Positions 1 to 7,906 of a stretch of 30,609 nucleotides of DNA are shown here, piece by piece (position 1 is the stretch's first letter; each line of letters starts with the position of its first letter). The translations under genes were made by a program, and so were the position numbers. Below the pieces are notes generated by a model, which worked only from the letters and a program-made list of their open reading frames with translations, ran no database searches and was not told the DNA's origin. Source of the DNA: Saccharofermentans sp. (GTDB lineage: Bacteria; Bacillota_A; Clostridia; Saccharofermentanales; Saccharofermentanaceae); the NCBI GenBank assembly GCA_024692105.1, contig JAILMZ010000103.1, forward strand, positions 1-30,609. The letters run 5' to 3'.

Positions 1-1
1 C

Positions 2-520
2 GGCGGATTTGATGTGGAAGGGTTCATCAAGGGTGTAAGCGTTGAACTTGATCTGGATACCACGTTCGGTGAATCAGAAGTGATGCCTACCGAGAGCTCT
101 GAGGAGATAACCGAAGAGACCACTGAAGAGACGACCGAAGAAACAGTTGAAGAGACAACTGCCGCTACGACCCAGACCAGTGCGGGATCAACAGGTGAGT
201 ATGATGCTTATTTTGACAGCATTGAACTGAACAGCGTGGATAATTGGATCCTGTTCCTTGAAGGATCGTGGTATGGCGATGTTCCTTGGTATTCATACGA
301 TGAAGAAGGCAATGCCACAAAGGGAGGCACGGTGCCTGGAGACTATGATATGCAGACTATGATCCTGTCATATTCTGTTTCACAAGAGTGCACTACATCA
401 GGACTTTTCGTGTATTACATAGAAGGCAACTATCTGATGATCGAGAAGATAGATGCAAACACGATAAAAGTAACTGAGTCGCTTTTCCCTGACGAACCTT
501 ATATCCTCGTCCGCCAATAA
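2..520 (+). CDS. C-terminal part of a secreted Thr/Glu-rich protein (5' end outside window)
   Basis: The reading frame is open to the window edge (codons from base 2), so the gene very probably begins upstream. A GTG at 14 could be read as a start but has no ribosome binding site in view. The visible part has about 10 residues of ordinary sequence, then a low-complexity Thr/Glu linker (about residues 26-58 counted from the GTG) built on TEET repeats, then a compact domain of about 105 residues rich in aromatic and acidic residues that ends at TAA. Such Thr/Glu linkers typically separate a membrane anchor or signal peptide from an extracytoplasmic domain, so a secreted or lipoprotein location is inferred. 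I do not recognise the C-terminal domain. The gene faces RNase J and is followed by a structured repeat and a terminator. Confidence 0.7.
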   Translation, partial: GGFDVEGFIKGVSVELDLDTTFGESEVMPTESSEEITEETTEETTEETVEETTAATTQTSAGSTGEYDAYFDSIELNSVDNWILFLEGSWYGDVPWYSYDEEGNATKGGTVPGDYDMQTMILSYSVSQECTTSGLFVYYIEGNYLMIEKIDANTIKVTESLFPDEPYILVRQ

Positions 521-523
521 ATA

Positions 524-603
524 CAAAGTATGAGTGCTCATGCTCGCTTAGGTCCTCTCCGCTTCGCGTCTGCGGAAAACGCTCGCATAAACACTCACAC
601 TTG
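524..603. repeat. Structured intergenic element, copy 1 (convergent junction)
   Basis: An outer imperfect stem pairs 524-536 with 592-603. An inner hairpin pairs TCCGC (558-562) with GCGGA (572-576). The core at 543-586 aligns with the reverse complement of 11294-11338, the second copy in this window, at about 34 of 43 positions with one gap. Both copies lie between convergent genes. The element is non-coding by position and may act in transcription termination, mRNA 3'-end protection, or as a dispersed palindromic repeat. Confidence 0.55.
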
Positions 604-614
604 TTGTTAATGAA

Positions 615-640
615 AAACGGTTCGGTAATCCGGACCGTTT
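615..640. terminator. Bidirectional intrinsic terminator
   Basis: An 11-bp stem, AAACGGTTCGG (615-625) with CCGGACCGTTT (630-640), closes a TAAT tetraloop and has one G-U pair. It is flanked by an A-run (613-617) on one side and T-rich sequence (638-646) on the other, so it can terminate both the upstream plus-strand gene and the RNase J operon arriving on the minus strand. Confidence 0.8.
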
Positions 641-670
641 AATTTTGATTAACACTAAGTTTGAGCGTTT

Positions 671-2494
671 TTATGTATCTCCGAAATAAGTATCATCATC
701 GTAAGGTGACACATGGCTTACGTTGCAGATGATCATCGGGCGGCGGCTTGTTTTCGAAGCGACATAGTTCTTGAGCTGCTCTCTGAAAGCACGCTTCTCG
801 ACGAAAGCCTCGACGCTGCCTGCCTTGCTTCCGGCAGACTTGAGGAGAGTAGCGCATTTCGCGGAAATGGCTTCGTGTACGGCCTCCGTGCTCTCGCCGT
901 CGAAACATCCGATCGAGTTGATCGAAGGCGGGCAGGCGAGGTTTCCTGTGGAATCGTCCACGGTTATCGCGATTGCGAGACAGCCGTCTTCGCTTAAGTG
1001 TATACGGTCGTTCAGCACGCGGTCTTCCGCATCCACCGTTCCGGAACCGTCGATGAGTACGGCCTGCGCAGGTACGTGGTCAGTGATGGCTGCGCTGTTC
1101 TTTCCGAGTGACAGGACGTCGCCGTTGCCTAAGATGAAGCAGTTCTCTTCGGGTGTGCCGAGTGAAACGGCCATCTCCTTATGCAGGTAGAGCATCCTGT
1201 ATTCGCCGTGGATGGGAATGAAGTATTTCGGCTTGATGAGGTTGTGCAGCATCATGAGTTCTTTCTGGTAAGCGTGTCCTGATACGTGAACGCTTGCCAT
1301 TGACTGGTAGATGACGTGCGCGCCCTTCTTGTAGAGTTCGTTGATGACTCTGTAGATAGGCTTCTCGTTGCCCGGGATGGGGTCTGCCGAGATGATGACG
1401 GTATCGCCCTGCCTGATGTCGACGGAACGGTGGGAGTCGAACGCCATTCTCGTAAGTGCGCTCATGGGCTCTGCCTGGCTTCCCGTCGTCAGGATCACTA
1501 TCTTGTTGTCGTCGTAGTTGTCGATCGCGCTGATGTCGATCAGGGTGTCGGGCTTCATGTCGATGTAGCCTAGGGAATTGGCAATCTTAAAGACGGATAC
1601 CATCGATCTGCCCGACAGGCATACGTGTCTTCCGTAATGCTCTGCCGCGGAGATGATCTGCTGCATCCTGTGGATATGCGACGAGAAGGTCGCGACGATG
1701 ATGCGGCCGTTTGCCTTCCTGAAGATCTGCTTGAAGGATTCGCCGACCTGTTTCTCGGAAGGGGAGAACCCTTCGATCTCGATGTTCGTGCTCTCGCACA
1801 TGAACATCAGTACGCCTTCGAGACCGAGTTCACCGAGCCTTTGCAGGTTGATCGTCTTGCCGTTGATCGGCGTGAAGTCTATCTTGAAGTCGCCCGAATG
1901 GACTATCGTTCCGACAGGCGTCTTAAGTGCGATCGCATATGCGTCCGCGATGCTGTGGTTTACTCTGATGAACTCGACATCGAAACTGTTGCCGAGCTTT
2001 ATATGGTCGCCGTTCTTGCACTTTTCCAGCCTGATGCCTTCGAGGCCTACGCGCTCTTCTTCGAGCTTGTGGCGAACGAGTTCGATCGTCAGCGTGCCGC
2101 TGTAGATCGGGCACTTGAACTCTCTTAAGAAGTAGGGGAGGGAACCGATGTGGTCCTCGTGTCCGTGTGTGAGCACGATGCCCCTGAGCTTCGAAATGTT
2201 ATTCCTGACGTACGTGAAATCCGGGATGACGCAGTCGATGCCTGGCATGTTCTCCTCGGGGAAGCTCATGCCGACGTCGATGATTATCATGTCGTTGCCG
2301 TACTCGAAGACGGTCATGTTCTTACCGATCTCGGTAAGGCCGCCCAAAGGTATTATCTTGAGCTTTGTCTCGGGCTTGTCCGGTCTCTTGCGGGATACTC
2401 TGTATTGCGTCTTCTTCTGTTGCTGTTCTTTCTTGGGCGCGATCTGTCTGTGCGTTACACGTGTGCGCCCGCCGTTTTCTTGCTTTTGTGCCAT
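671..2494 (-). CDS. rnj: Ribonuclease J
   Basis: Ribonuclease J is a zinc-dependent metallo-beta-lactamase/beta-CASP nuclease with 5'-3' exonuclease and endonuclease activity in mRNA decay and rRNA maturation. The 607-residue product has the signature LTHGHEDHIG (His110, His112, Asp114, His115), further metal and beta-CASP motifs including a PGNEKP stretch, SVHVSGHA and a PIHGEYRM segment, and a C-terminal domain as in full-length RNase J. The first 45 or so residues are a basic, Gln/Lys/Arg-rich extension before the catalytic fold, which could contact RNA. The ATG at 2494 is preceded by AAAGGA at a good distance. The gene follows the SH3b/3D protein by 17 bp on the same strand and probably shares its promoter. 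Only one RNase J is visible here; whether the genome has a second cannot be told. Confidence 0.95.
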   Translation of the reverse strand: MAQKQENGGRTRVTHRQIAPKKEQQQKKTQYRVSRKRPDKPETKLKIIPLGGLTEIGKNMTVFEYGNDMIIIDVGMSFPEENMPGIDCVIPDFTYVRNNISKLRGIVLTHGHEDHIGSLPYFLREFKCPIYSGTLTIELVRHKLEEERVGLEGIRLEKCKNGDHIKLGNSFDVEFIRVNHSIADAYAIALKTPVGTIVHSGDFKIDFTPINGKTINLQRLGELGLEGVLMFMCESTNIEIEGFSPSEKQVGESFKQIFRKANGRIIVATFSSHIHRMQQIISAAEHYGRHVCLSGRSMVSVFKIANSLGYIDMKPDTLIDISAIDNYDDNKIVILTTGSQAEPMSALTRMAFDSHRSVDIRQGDTVIISADPIPGNEKPIYRVINELYKKGAHVIYQSMASVHVSGHAYQKELMMLHNLIKPKYFIPIHGEYRMLYLHKEMAVSLGTPEENCFILGNGDVLSLGKNSAAITDHVPAQAVLIDGSGTVDAEDRVLNDRIHLSEDGCLAIAITVDDSTGNLACPPSINSIGCFDGESTEAVHEAISAKCATLLKSAGSKAGSVEAFVEKRAFREQLKNYVASKTSRRPMIICNVSHVSPYDDDTYFGDT

Positions 2495-2511
2495 GTCAAT
2501 TCCTTTAACCG

Positions 2512-3486
2512 TTATCCTAAGTAAACAGTCCTGGTCGTGGTGGAGTACTGGCTCGTGTCTTCGACGAAAATGTCGATCATGGCTCCCTTGACTCCGGAGC
2601 CCTTGTCCTGGACTGTATAATATCCGTCTCCTCCGAGCGGATCGTTCTCAATGTAGATTACCGTGCCTGCAGGGTATACGGACCAGTCTGCGGCTACGGT
2701 CACGCCCTGGGTGCAGGTAGCGCCCGTGGCTGTGGTAAGGCTGTACGAACCGTCGCCGTTGTCCTGCGGTCCGTAGAAAGTGATCTTGCAGGATACACCT
2801 GAAGATGTGTCGATCGCTGCCGATGTTGAAGCCGGTGTGGTCTCCTTGGGAGCCGGCGTCGGGGTAGCGGCAGGCTTGGGTGTGGGTGTGGGCGTAGGCG
2901 GAGTCTGAGTGGTCAGGTCTGCGCTTACGTAGTTTCCGTTATAAGTCTTGTACCATCCGTTGCTGGTAACGGCGATGACGTCTATCTGGTCGCCGGGGTT
3001 GACCTGCTTGACCACATCGTAATCAGTGCCCGGGCCAGACCTTACGTTGAGGACTGCCGTGGCGTAGACTGCGAGCTGAAGGTCGCTCTCGGTGATCGCC
3101 TGTGTCGTAGCGGCTGTTGTGGTCGCAGCCGTTGTGGTAGCTTTGGTGGTGGCATCAGATTCGCTTGTCTCGGACTCCGCCGTCTCCAAGGTCGTCTCGG
3201 TAGTCTCGACGGCTGCTGCGGTCTCTGTCGTCGTCTCGGTCTCGGAAGGAACAGAAGCCTCCGTAATGGTTTCCGATGTCTCGGGAACCTCGGGCTGAGT
3301 CTCGGCAACGGCTGCCAGCACTACGGTCTGCTCATTGGTGCCGCGCTTGAGGACGATCTCGACGCCGATGCCCGCCAGGATGCAGAGCAGGACGACCACG
3401 CCGGTGGTAAGTGCCTTGAGCACCTGCTCTCTTGAGGGGACAAAGCCCTGCTTTATATCTTTGAAGTTAAAATGCCGCAAATGCAT
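2512..3486 (-). CDS. Membrane-anchored SH3b and 3D-domain cell-wall protein
   Basis: The 324-residue protein has a short basic cytoplasmic N-terminus, one transmembrane segment (about 26-46), a Thr/Glu/Ala-rich linker (about 62-132), a bacterial SH3 domain (about 139-191, with the typical LNVRSGPGTDYDVV), a Pro/Thr linker (about 195-220) and a C-terminal 3D domain (about 232-324, with VQDKGSGVKGAMIDIFV). The 3D fold is a double-psi beta-barrel related to MltA and resuscitation factors, and SH3b modules bind peptidoglycan, so a role in wall remodelling is inferred. The three conserved aspartates of 3D appear to be present (Asp282, Asp294, Asp305), though I assign them by eye. GGAGG lies just upstream of the ATG. 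It is the promoter-proximal gene of the operon that ends with rnj. Confidence 0.85.
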   Translation of the reverse strand: MHLRHFNFKDIKQGFVPSREQVLKALTTGVVVLLCILAGIGVEIVLKRGTNEQTVVLAAVAETQPEVPETSETITEASVPSETETTTETAAAVETTETTLETAESETSESDATTKATTTAATTTAATTQAITESDLQLAVYATAVLNVRSGPGTDYDVVKQVNPGDQIDVIAVTSNGWYKTYNGNYVSADLTTQTPPTPTPTPKPAATPTPAPKETTPASTSAAIDTSSGVSCKITFYGPQDNGDGSYSLTTATGATCTQGVTVAADWSVYPAGTVIYIENDPLGGDGYYTVQDKGSGVKGAMIDIFVEDTSQYSTTTRTVYLG

Positions 3487-3518
3487 TCCTCCGTCTGTAA
3501 GCCATAATTTACAACTCT

Positions 3519-3527
3519 ATTATACCA
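3519..3527 (-). promoter_or_regulatory. Extended -10 promoter for the 3D-protein/rnj operon
   Basis: On the minus strand the sequence TGGTATAAT forms an extended -10 element (TGn plus a perfect TATAAT at 3524-3519), about 33 nt from the ATG, with GGAGG in between. No good -35 is present. Instead a short inverted repeat CCGTA-TTTA-TACGG lies at 3532-3545, just upstream, where a regulator could bind. Confidence 0.65.
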
Positions 3528-3624
3528 TATGCCGTATTTATACGGTTTTCCGCGCCATCCGACGACAAGGTTCCTACCGCTAAATCAAATTTTTGTAAAG
3601 CCGTTCTCTGCTTTTGTCAAGTGA

Positions 3625-3669
3625 ATGTCACACGGCTGCAAAGCATGACATATTACATGCGACTATAAT
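3625..3669 (+). promoter_or_regulatory. Candidate promoter with inverted repeat for the small membrane protein
   Basis: A perfect TATAAT lies at 3664-3669, 46 nt before the GTG at 3716. Upstream, ATGTCA (3625-3630) and TGACAT (3646-3651) form a perfect inverted repeat with a 15-nt spacer, in the position of a -35 or operator. No convincing -35 hexamer is visible, so activator dependence is possible. Confidence 0.4.
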
Positions 3670-3715
3670 CTAATCATCACGCACCACATCTAAGCTCAAG
3701 GGGAGATCAAAAGAA

Positions 3716-3880
3716 GTGTCGCTTGGCAGTGTCAGAAAACCGTCCAAAAAGGCTGTGTACGGTACAACCGAACGTGACGTCGAAAAACGCAGGAACCGCA
3801 TATACATAATATGCGCGGTCATCCTTGGCGTTTGCGGCATTCTTGACGTATTGCTGCTCAAGGGCATCCTCGGGCTTTAA
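3716..3880 (+). CDS. Small single-span membrane protein (54 aa)
   Basis: A short open frame from GTG at 3716 to TAA at 3880 encodes 54 residues. The first 29 are basic and hydrophilic (KKAVYGTTERDVEKRRNR). Residues 29-54 are a single hydrophobic helix (IYIICAVILGVCGILDVLLL followed by KGILGL). The positive charges before the helix suggest the N-terminus stays in the cytoplasm. GGGGAG at 3700-3705 is a possible ribosome binding site with a rather long spacer of about 10 nt. A TATAAT box stands upstream, and the proS promoter begins at the base after the stop, so this is its own short transcript unit. I do not recognise a family. The charge-then-helix layout and the exact fit between two promoters support it being real. 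Confidence 0.6.
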   Translation: MSLGSVRKPSKKAVYGTTERDVEKRRNRIYIICAVILGVCGILDVLLLKGILGL

Positions 3881-3909
3881 TTGCAAATTATCCCTTCCTC
3901 GTTTATACT
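3881..3909 (+). promoter_or_regulatory. SigmaA-type promoter of proS
   Basis: TTGCAA (3881-3886), a 17-nt spacer and TATACT (3904-3909) form a near-consensus vegetative promoter. The proS ATG follows at 3946 with AGGAG at about 3932-3936. The -35 begins directly after the stop codon of the small membrane protein. Confidence 0.75.
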
Positions 3910-3945
3910 TATTTGCGACTTTATTAATTATAGGAGCAAGTATAA

Positions 3946-5640
3946 ATGAGAGTTTCCAGACTTTTTATGGCTACACAACGCGAGATCCCGGCAGACGCTG
4001 AGATCCCTTCGCATCAGCTGATGCTTCGTGCGGGACTTATCCGCAAGGTCGCATCGGGCATATATTCGTTCATGCCTTTGGGCTACCGCACTTACAGGAA
4101 GGTCGAGGCCGTCATCCGCGAGGAGATGGACAAGGCCGGCGCGCAGGAGCTCATCATGCCCGCGCTTCTTCCGGCTGAGGTATATCAGGAATCCGGAAGA
4201 TGGGAGAAGTTCGGTCCCGAGATGTTCCGTCTTTCAGACAGAGGCGGCAGGAGCTTCTGCTTAGGCCCCACACACGAGGAGCCTTTCACCGAGGCGGTAA
4301 GAGATACCATCAGCTCCTATAAGCAGCTCCCGGTAACCCTTTATCAGATCCAGCACAAGTACAGGGACGAGAAGAGACCGAGATTCGGAATCATGAGAGG
4401 AAGAGAGTTCGTCATGAAGGACGCATACTCTTTCGATACCGACGAAGAAGGTCTGGCTAAGTCCTACGACACGATGTATGCGGCTTACAGAGCTATCTTC
4501 GACAGGCTCGGCCTTGACTACACCGTTGTAGATGCAGACTCCGGCGCAATGGGCGGCTCGGGCTCTCAGGAATTCATGGTAAAGAGCGAAGTCGGCGAGG
4601 ACGGCATCTGCTACTGCGACGAGTGCGGTTATGCCGCTAACGAGGAGAAGGCAGGCTGCGTTACTCCCGCTCAGGACGATTCCGAGATGCTCGCCATCGA
4701 GAAGATCCACACACCTGACGTTAAGACCATCGACGATCTCGTCGGCTACATGCAGTGCGGTGCGGATAAGTTCGTTAAGACCATCCTTTACAACATCGAC
4801 GGCAAGATCGTTGCAGCTATGTGCCGCGGCGACAGAGATATTAACGAGACAAAGCTCTCCAACCTCTACGATGCAACAGAGATGGATCTCGCATCCTTTG
4901 CGGATGTCGAGAGAGTAACAGGTGCCAAGGTCGGTTTCGCAGGTCCTGTGGGACTCAAGGAGAAGATCGACATCGTGGTGGATTCCGAAGTATCCGTGAT
5001 GAAGAATTTCGTTGTCGGTGCCGACGAGACAGACTACCACCTCAAGAACGTAAACATCGGAAGAGATTTCGAGGCTACGACGATAGCGGATATCAGAAAT
5101 GCCGTTGAAGGCGACACCTGCGCGAAATGCGGCAAGGGCACACTCAAGATGGCAAGGGGCGTCGAAGTCGGACACATCTTCAAGCTCGGCACGAAATATT
5201 CCAAGGCGCTGAACTGCGTATACCTCGACAAGGACGGCAAGTCCAACCTCGTTGTAATGGGATGCTACGGTATCGGCGTAGGAAGAACGCTCGCTGCGAT
5301 CATCGAGCAGCATCACGATGACAACGGCATCATCTGGCCTGCAGAGGTTGCACCTTACAAGGCTATCGTTGTTCCCACTAAGGTAAACGACGAAGAGAAC
5401 ATGAGCCTGGCAGAGAAGATCTACAAGGATCTTACGGATGCAGGCGTTGAAGTCCTGATAGATGACAGAAACGAGAGACCCGGCGTCAAGTTCAAGGACG
5501 CAGACCTCATCGGTATCCCGCTCCGCATCACTGTCGGCAGACGTGCAGGCGAGGGCATCGTGGAGGTCAAGAGAAGAGATTCAGATGAAGCTCTTGAGAT
5601 GACGGCTGATGAAGCTGTAGCAGCAGCAAAGGAGATCTGA
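3946..5640 (+). CDS. proS: Prolyl-tRNA synthetase
   Basis: Class II aminoacyl-tRNA synthetase that charges tRNA-Pro with proline in the cytoplasm. The 564 residues match the bacterial long form: catalytic core with GPTHEEPFT (about 107-115) and motif 2 (about 139-155, [17 protein letters not shown]), an inserted YbaK-like editing domain (about 225-385) that clears misacylated Ala-tRNA-Pro, motif 3 (about 440-465, [15 protein letters not shown]), and a C-terminal anticodon-binding domain. The frame starts at ATG 3946 after an AGGAG and a clear promoter. The stop TGA shares its A with the ATG of the next gene, so translation of the downstream secreted protein is probably coupled to ProS. Confidence 0.97.
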   Translation: MRVSRLFMATQREIPADAEIPSHQLMLRAGLIRKVASGIYSFMPLGYRTYRKVEAVIREEMDKAGAQELIMPALLPAEVYQESGRWEKFGPEMFRLSDRGGRSFCLGPTHEEPFTEAVRDTISSYKQLPVTLYQIQHKYRDEKRPRFGIMRGREFVMKDAYSFDTDEEGLAKSYDTMYAAYRAIFDRLGLDYTVVDADSGAMGGSGSQEFMVKSEVGEDGICYCDECGYAANEEKAGCVTPAQDDSEMLAIEKIHTPDVKTIDDLVGYMQCGADKFVKTILYNIDGKIVAAMCRGDRDINETKLSNLYDATEMDLASFADVERVTGAKVGFAGPVGLKEKIDIVVDSEVSVMKNFVVGADETDYHLKNVNIGRDFEATTIADIRNAVEGDTCAKCGKGTLKMARGVEVGHIFKLGTKYSKALNCVYLDKDGKSNLVVMGCYGIGVGRTLAAIIEQHHDDNGIIWPAEVAPYKAIVVPTKVNDEENMSLAEKIYKDLTDAGVEVLIDDRNERPGVKFKDADLIGIPLRITVGRRAGEGIVEVKRRDSDEALEMTADEAVAAAKEI

Positions 5641-7196
5641 TGTTCCTTAAGAAGTTCACATCGGCGCTTTTGGTATCGGCATTGGGCATCGGCGGAATAG
5701 GCCTTGCCAATATCGATCTGGCCGCAGAAGAAGCACAGAGGGCAGCATTGCAGGCGCAGAAGGCAAAGACATCGAAGACGATCAACTTCGAGCCTGCCGA
5801 CTTTACCTCATACGATCTCACGACTTTCCGCGGAGACAAAATTACCGTCAGCGTTGACGGACCGAACTTCTGCATCGACTGCGACTGCAGCGACGACATT
5901 GTGCTCGGACTGTACGATGCCGAGTATTTTGACCTCATTACTTCCACAACACATAGTGAGGGCACATTTGCGGACGATTTTACGGACTACATGGAAGAAG
6001 ACACCCTGTACATGGTCAACGTATCTTATGTGGTCGAGAATACCATTATCGATGCGTACAGCAACTACATCATCCTGTACGACGGCGATGTCGAATTCTT
6101 CAAGACTCCGAACTACGACTACAATCTCGAGACGACACAGGAACTCTGGACGGATGACAAATCACTTCAGGAATGCCTTAAGCCGCAGAACGACATCGAG
6201 TGTGACGACCCGGTAGTTAAGAGTTACTCCGACGACATCTGCTACGGTGCGAAAGACGACTGGGAAAAGGTCTTCAGGATCTATACATACATCACGACAC
6301 AGATGGCTTACGACGACGTCCAGGTCGAAGACGACTTTACGGTATACCATGACGGTGCCAAGTGCCTCACACGCCGCGGCATCGCGATATGCGAAGGCTT
6401 CTCCAACCAGTTCGTGGCATTCTGCCGTGCACAGGGCATCCCTGCGGTAGTGCAGTTCGGCATAGGTTTCTCCACATACGACGATCTGATCGATCTCGAT
6501 GAACTCGAATCGATAGATTCCGATCATGCGTGGGCTGCCGTATATCTCGGCGGTGAGTGGTTCTATGTCGATCCGACATTCGATATCGGCTGTTACTACG
6601 AAGGCGATGCATGGGATGACGGATATTTCGATGAGGTCACGCCCGGTTATGCCTTCTATCTTCTTCCGCTCGAGGCAATCTCTTTTGATCACAAGATCCT
6701 GGATGCCGATACACTGCACGGTGTCGAAGAGACGGGTTCCTGCGGAGACAACGCGACATACGAGATAACCAGGGATGGAACCATTACGATCTACGGATCG
6801 GGTGAGATCAAACTCCCGGACGGCTGCAACTGCTTCAACAAAGTAGTCTTTGCTCCTGACTCGAACATTACGGCCATAGGAGATGACTGCTTCATCGACT
6901 GTGATCTGATCACGATAGTCGTGCTGCCGAATACGGTCAAGAGTATAGGGGATTCTGCCTTCTATACCTGCGAAGACCTGCAGTATGTTTATATTCCCGA
7001 AGGTGTCACGTACATAGGTCAGCAGGCCTTCGATTTCTGCGATGAGCTTGCTTATATCAGGGTCCCCGATTCCTGCACCGAGTTGGGCAACTGGGCATTT
7101 GACGATACAAACAGGCTCTATCTGAGCATCCCGTCAAATCTCAAGTCCTCCATCACCGGATACTACAATGATCCCATGTACTTAGAAGTACGGTAA
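5640..7196 (+). CDS. Secreted transglutaminase-like protein with BspA-type leucine-rich repeats
   Basis: 518 residues. The N-terminus (KKFTSALLVSALGIGGIGLA) is a signal peptide or membrane anchor. An N-terminal region of about 170 residues is unassigned. Residues about 205-315 form a transglutaminase/protease-like core: Cys251 in the AICEGFSNQF motif, His296 in SDHAWAAV and Asp311 in WFYVDPTFD give the Cys-His-Asp triad. Residues about 400-505 carry LRR_5/BspA-like repeats of the type IGDSAF-x-C-x-x-L-x-x-V-x-IPEGVT-x-IG. Such proteins act on extracellular peptides or adhere to surfaces; the substrate is unknown. The ATG overlaps the proS stop (TGATG), and AAGGAG lies inside the end of proS. 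The ABC transporter genes follow after 4 bp. Several further cysteines suggest disulfides or metal binding. Confidence 0.85.
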   Translation: MFLKKFTSALLVSALGIGGIGLANIDLAAEEAQRAALQAQKAKTSKTINFEPADFTSYDLTTFRGDKITVSVDGPNFCIDCDCSDDIVLGLYDAEYFDLITSTTHSEGTFADDFTDYMEEDTLYMVNVSYVVENTIIDAYSNYIILYDGDVEFFKTPNYDYNLETTQELWTDDKSLQECLKPQNDIECDDPVVKSYSDDICYGAKDDWEKVFRIYTYITTQMAYDDVQVEDDFTVYHDGAKCLTRRGIAICEGFSNQFVAFCRAQGIPAVVQFGIGFSTYDDLIDLDELESIDSDHAWAAVYLGGEWFYVDPTFDIGCYYEGDAWDDGYFDEVTPGYAFYLLPLEAISFDHKILDADTLHGVEETGSCGDNATYEITRDGTITIYGSGEIKLPDGCNCFNKVVFAPDSNITAIGDDCFIDCDLITIVVLPNTVKSIGDSAFYTCEDLQYVYIPEGVTYIGQQAFDFCDELAYIRVPDSCTELGNWAFDDTNRLYLSIPSNLKSSITGYYNDPMYLEVR

Positions 7197-7200
7197 AGAC

Positions 7201-7902
7201 GTGTCATACATTGAGTTTCGCAACGTAAGCAAGATATACAGGACGGGCTCTGTCGAAGTGCGCGCTCTTGACGGCTGCGAGTTCTTCATCGAGAAAGGCG
7301 AGCTTTGCGTCATAGTCGGACAGTCCGGTGCGGGCAAGACCACTCTCCTCAACATACTTGGCGGCATGGATACCCTCACGAACGGCCAGGTCTTCCTGGA
7401 CGGCAGGGAGATATCCGCGCTCCAGACCAAAGAACTTGCGAAGTTCAGAAGAGAGAACGTCGGATTCGTCTTCCAGTTCTATAACCTGATATCCAACCTC
7501 ACGGCATATGAGAACGTCGAGATGGCAGCGCAGCTTGTAAAAGATCCTATAGACTGCGACCTTCTCATGAACGAAGTCGGCCTTGCAGACAGAAGGAACA
7601 ACTTCCCCGCACAGCTGTCGGGCGGCGAGCAGCAGAGAGTTGCGATAGCAAGGGCGATCGCAAAGAACCCCAAGCTGCTTCTCTGCGACGAGCCTACGGG
7701 CGCTCTCGATTACCAGACGGGCAAGCAGATCCTGCACATGCTGCAGCATCTTTCCACTGATAAGAAGATGACCGTTGTCATCATCACCCACAACTCGGCG
7801 CTGACCGCCATGGCAGACAGGGTCATAAGGGTGAAGAACGGCAAGATCACGAGCAACGTTATAAACACCAATCCTGTGAACGTGGACAACATAGAGTGGT
7901 GA
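7201..7902 (+). CDS. ABC transporter ATP-binding protein (MacB/LolD-like)
   Basis: 233-residue nucleotide-binding subunit. It has Walker [10 protein letters not shown] (40-48), Q-loop VFQFYNL (about 90-96), signature LSGGEQQR (139-146), Walker [14 protein letters not shown] (158-170) and the H-loop in IITHNSAL. The PTGALD form and the FQFYNL Q-loop are typical of ATPases paired with FtsX/MacB-type permeases, which use ATP for mechanical work at the membrane, not for classic uptake. The GTG at 7201 is 4 bp after the preceding stop and the site lacks a strong Shine-Dalgarno, so translational coupling is likely. The partner permease begins 4 bp after the TGA. Confidence 0.93.
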   Translation: MSYIEFRNVSKIYRTGSVEVRALDGCEFFIEKGELCVIVGQSGAGKTTLLNILGGMDTLTNGQVFLDGREISALQTKELAKFRRENVGFVFQFYNLISNLTAYENVEMAAQLVKDPIDCDLLMNEVGLADRRNNFPAQLSGGEQQRVAIARAIAKNPKLLLCDEPTGALDYQTGKQILHMLQHLSTDKKMTVVIITHNSALTAMADRVIRVKNGKITSNVINTNPVNVDNIEW

Positions 7903-7906
7903 CCTG

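Noticed and set aside
4261..5316. Long minus-strand open frame of 351 codons opposite proS
   Set aside because: It is an antisense shadow of a well-conserved synthetase, caused by codon bias; it has no ribosome binding site and no recognisable family.
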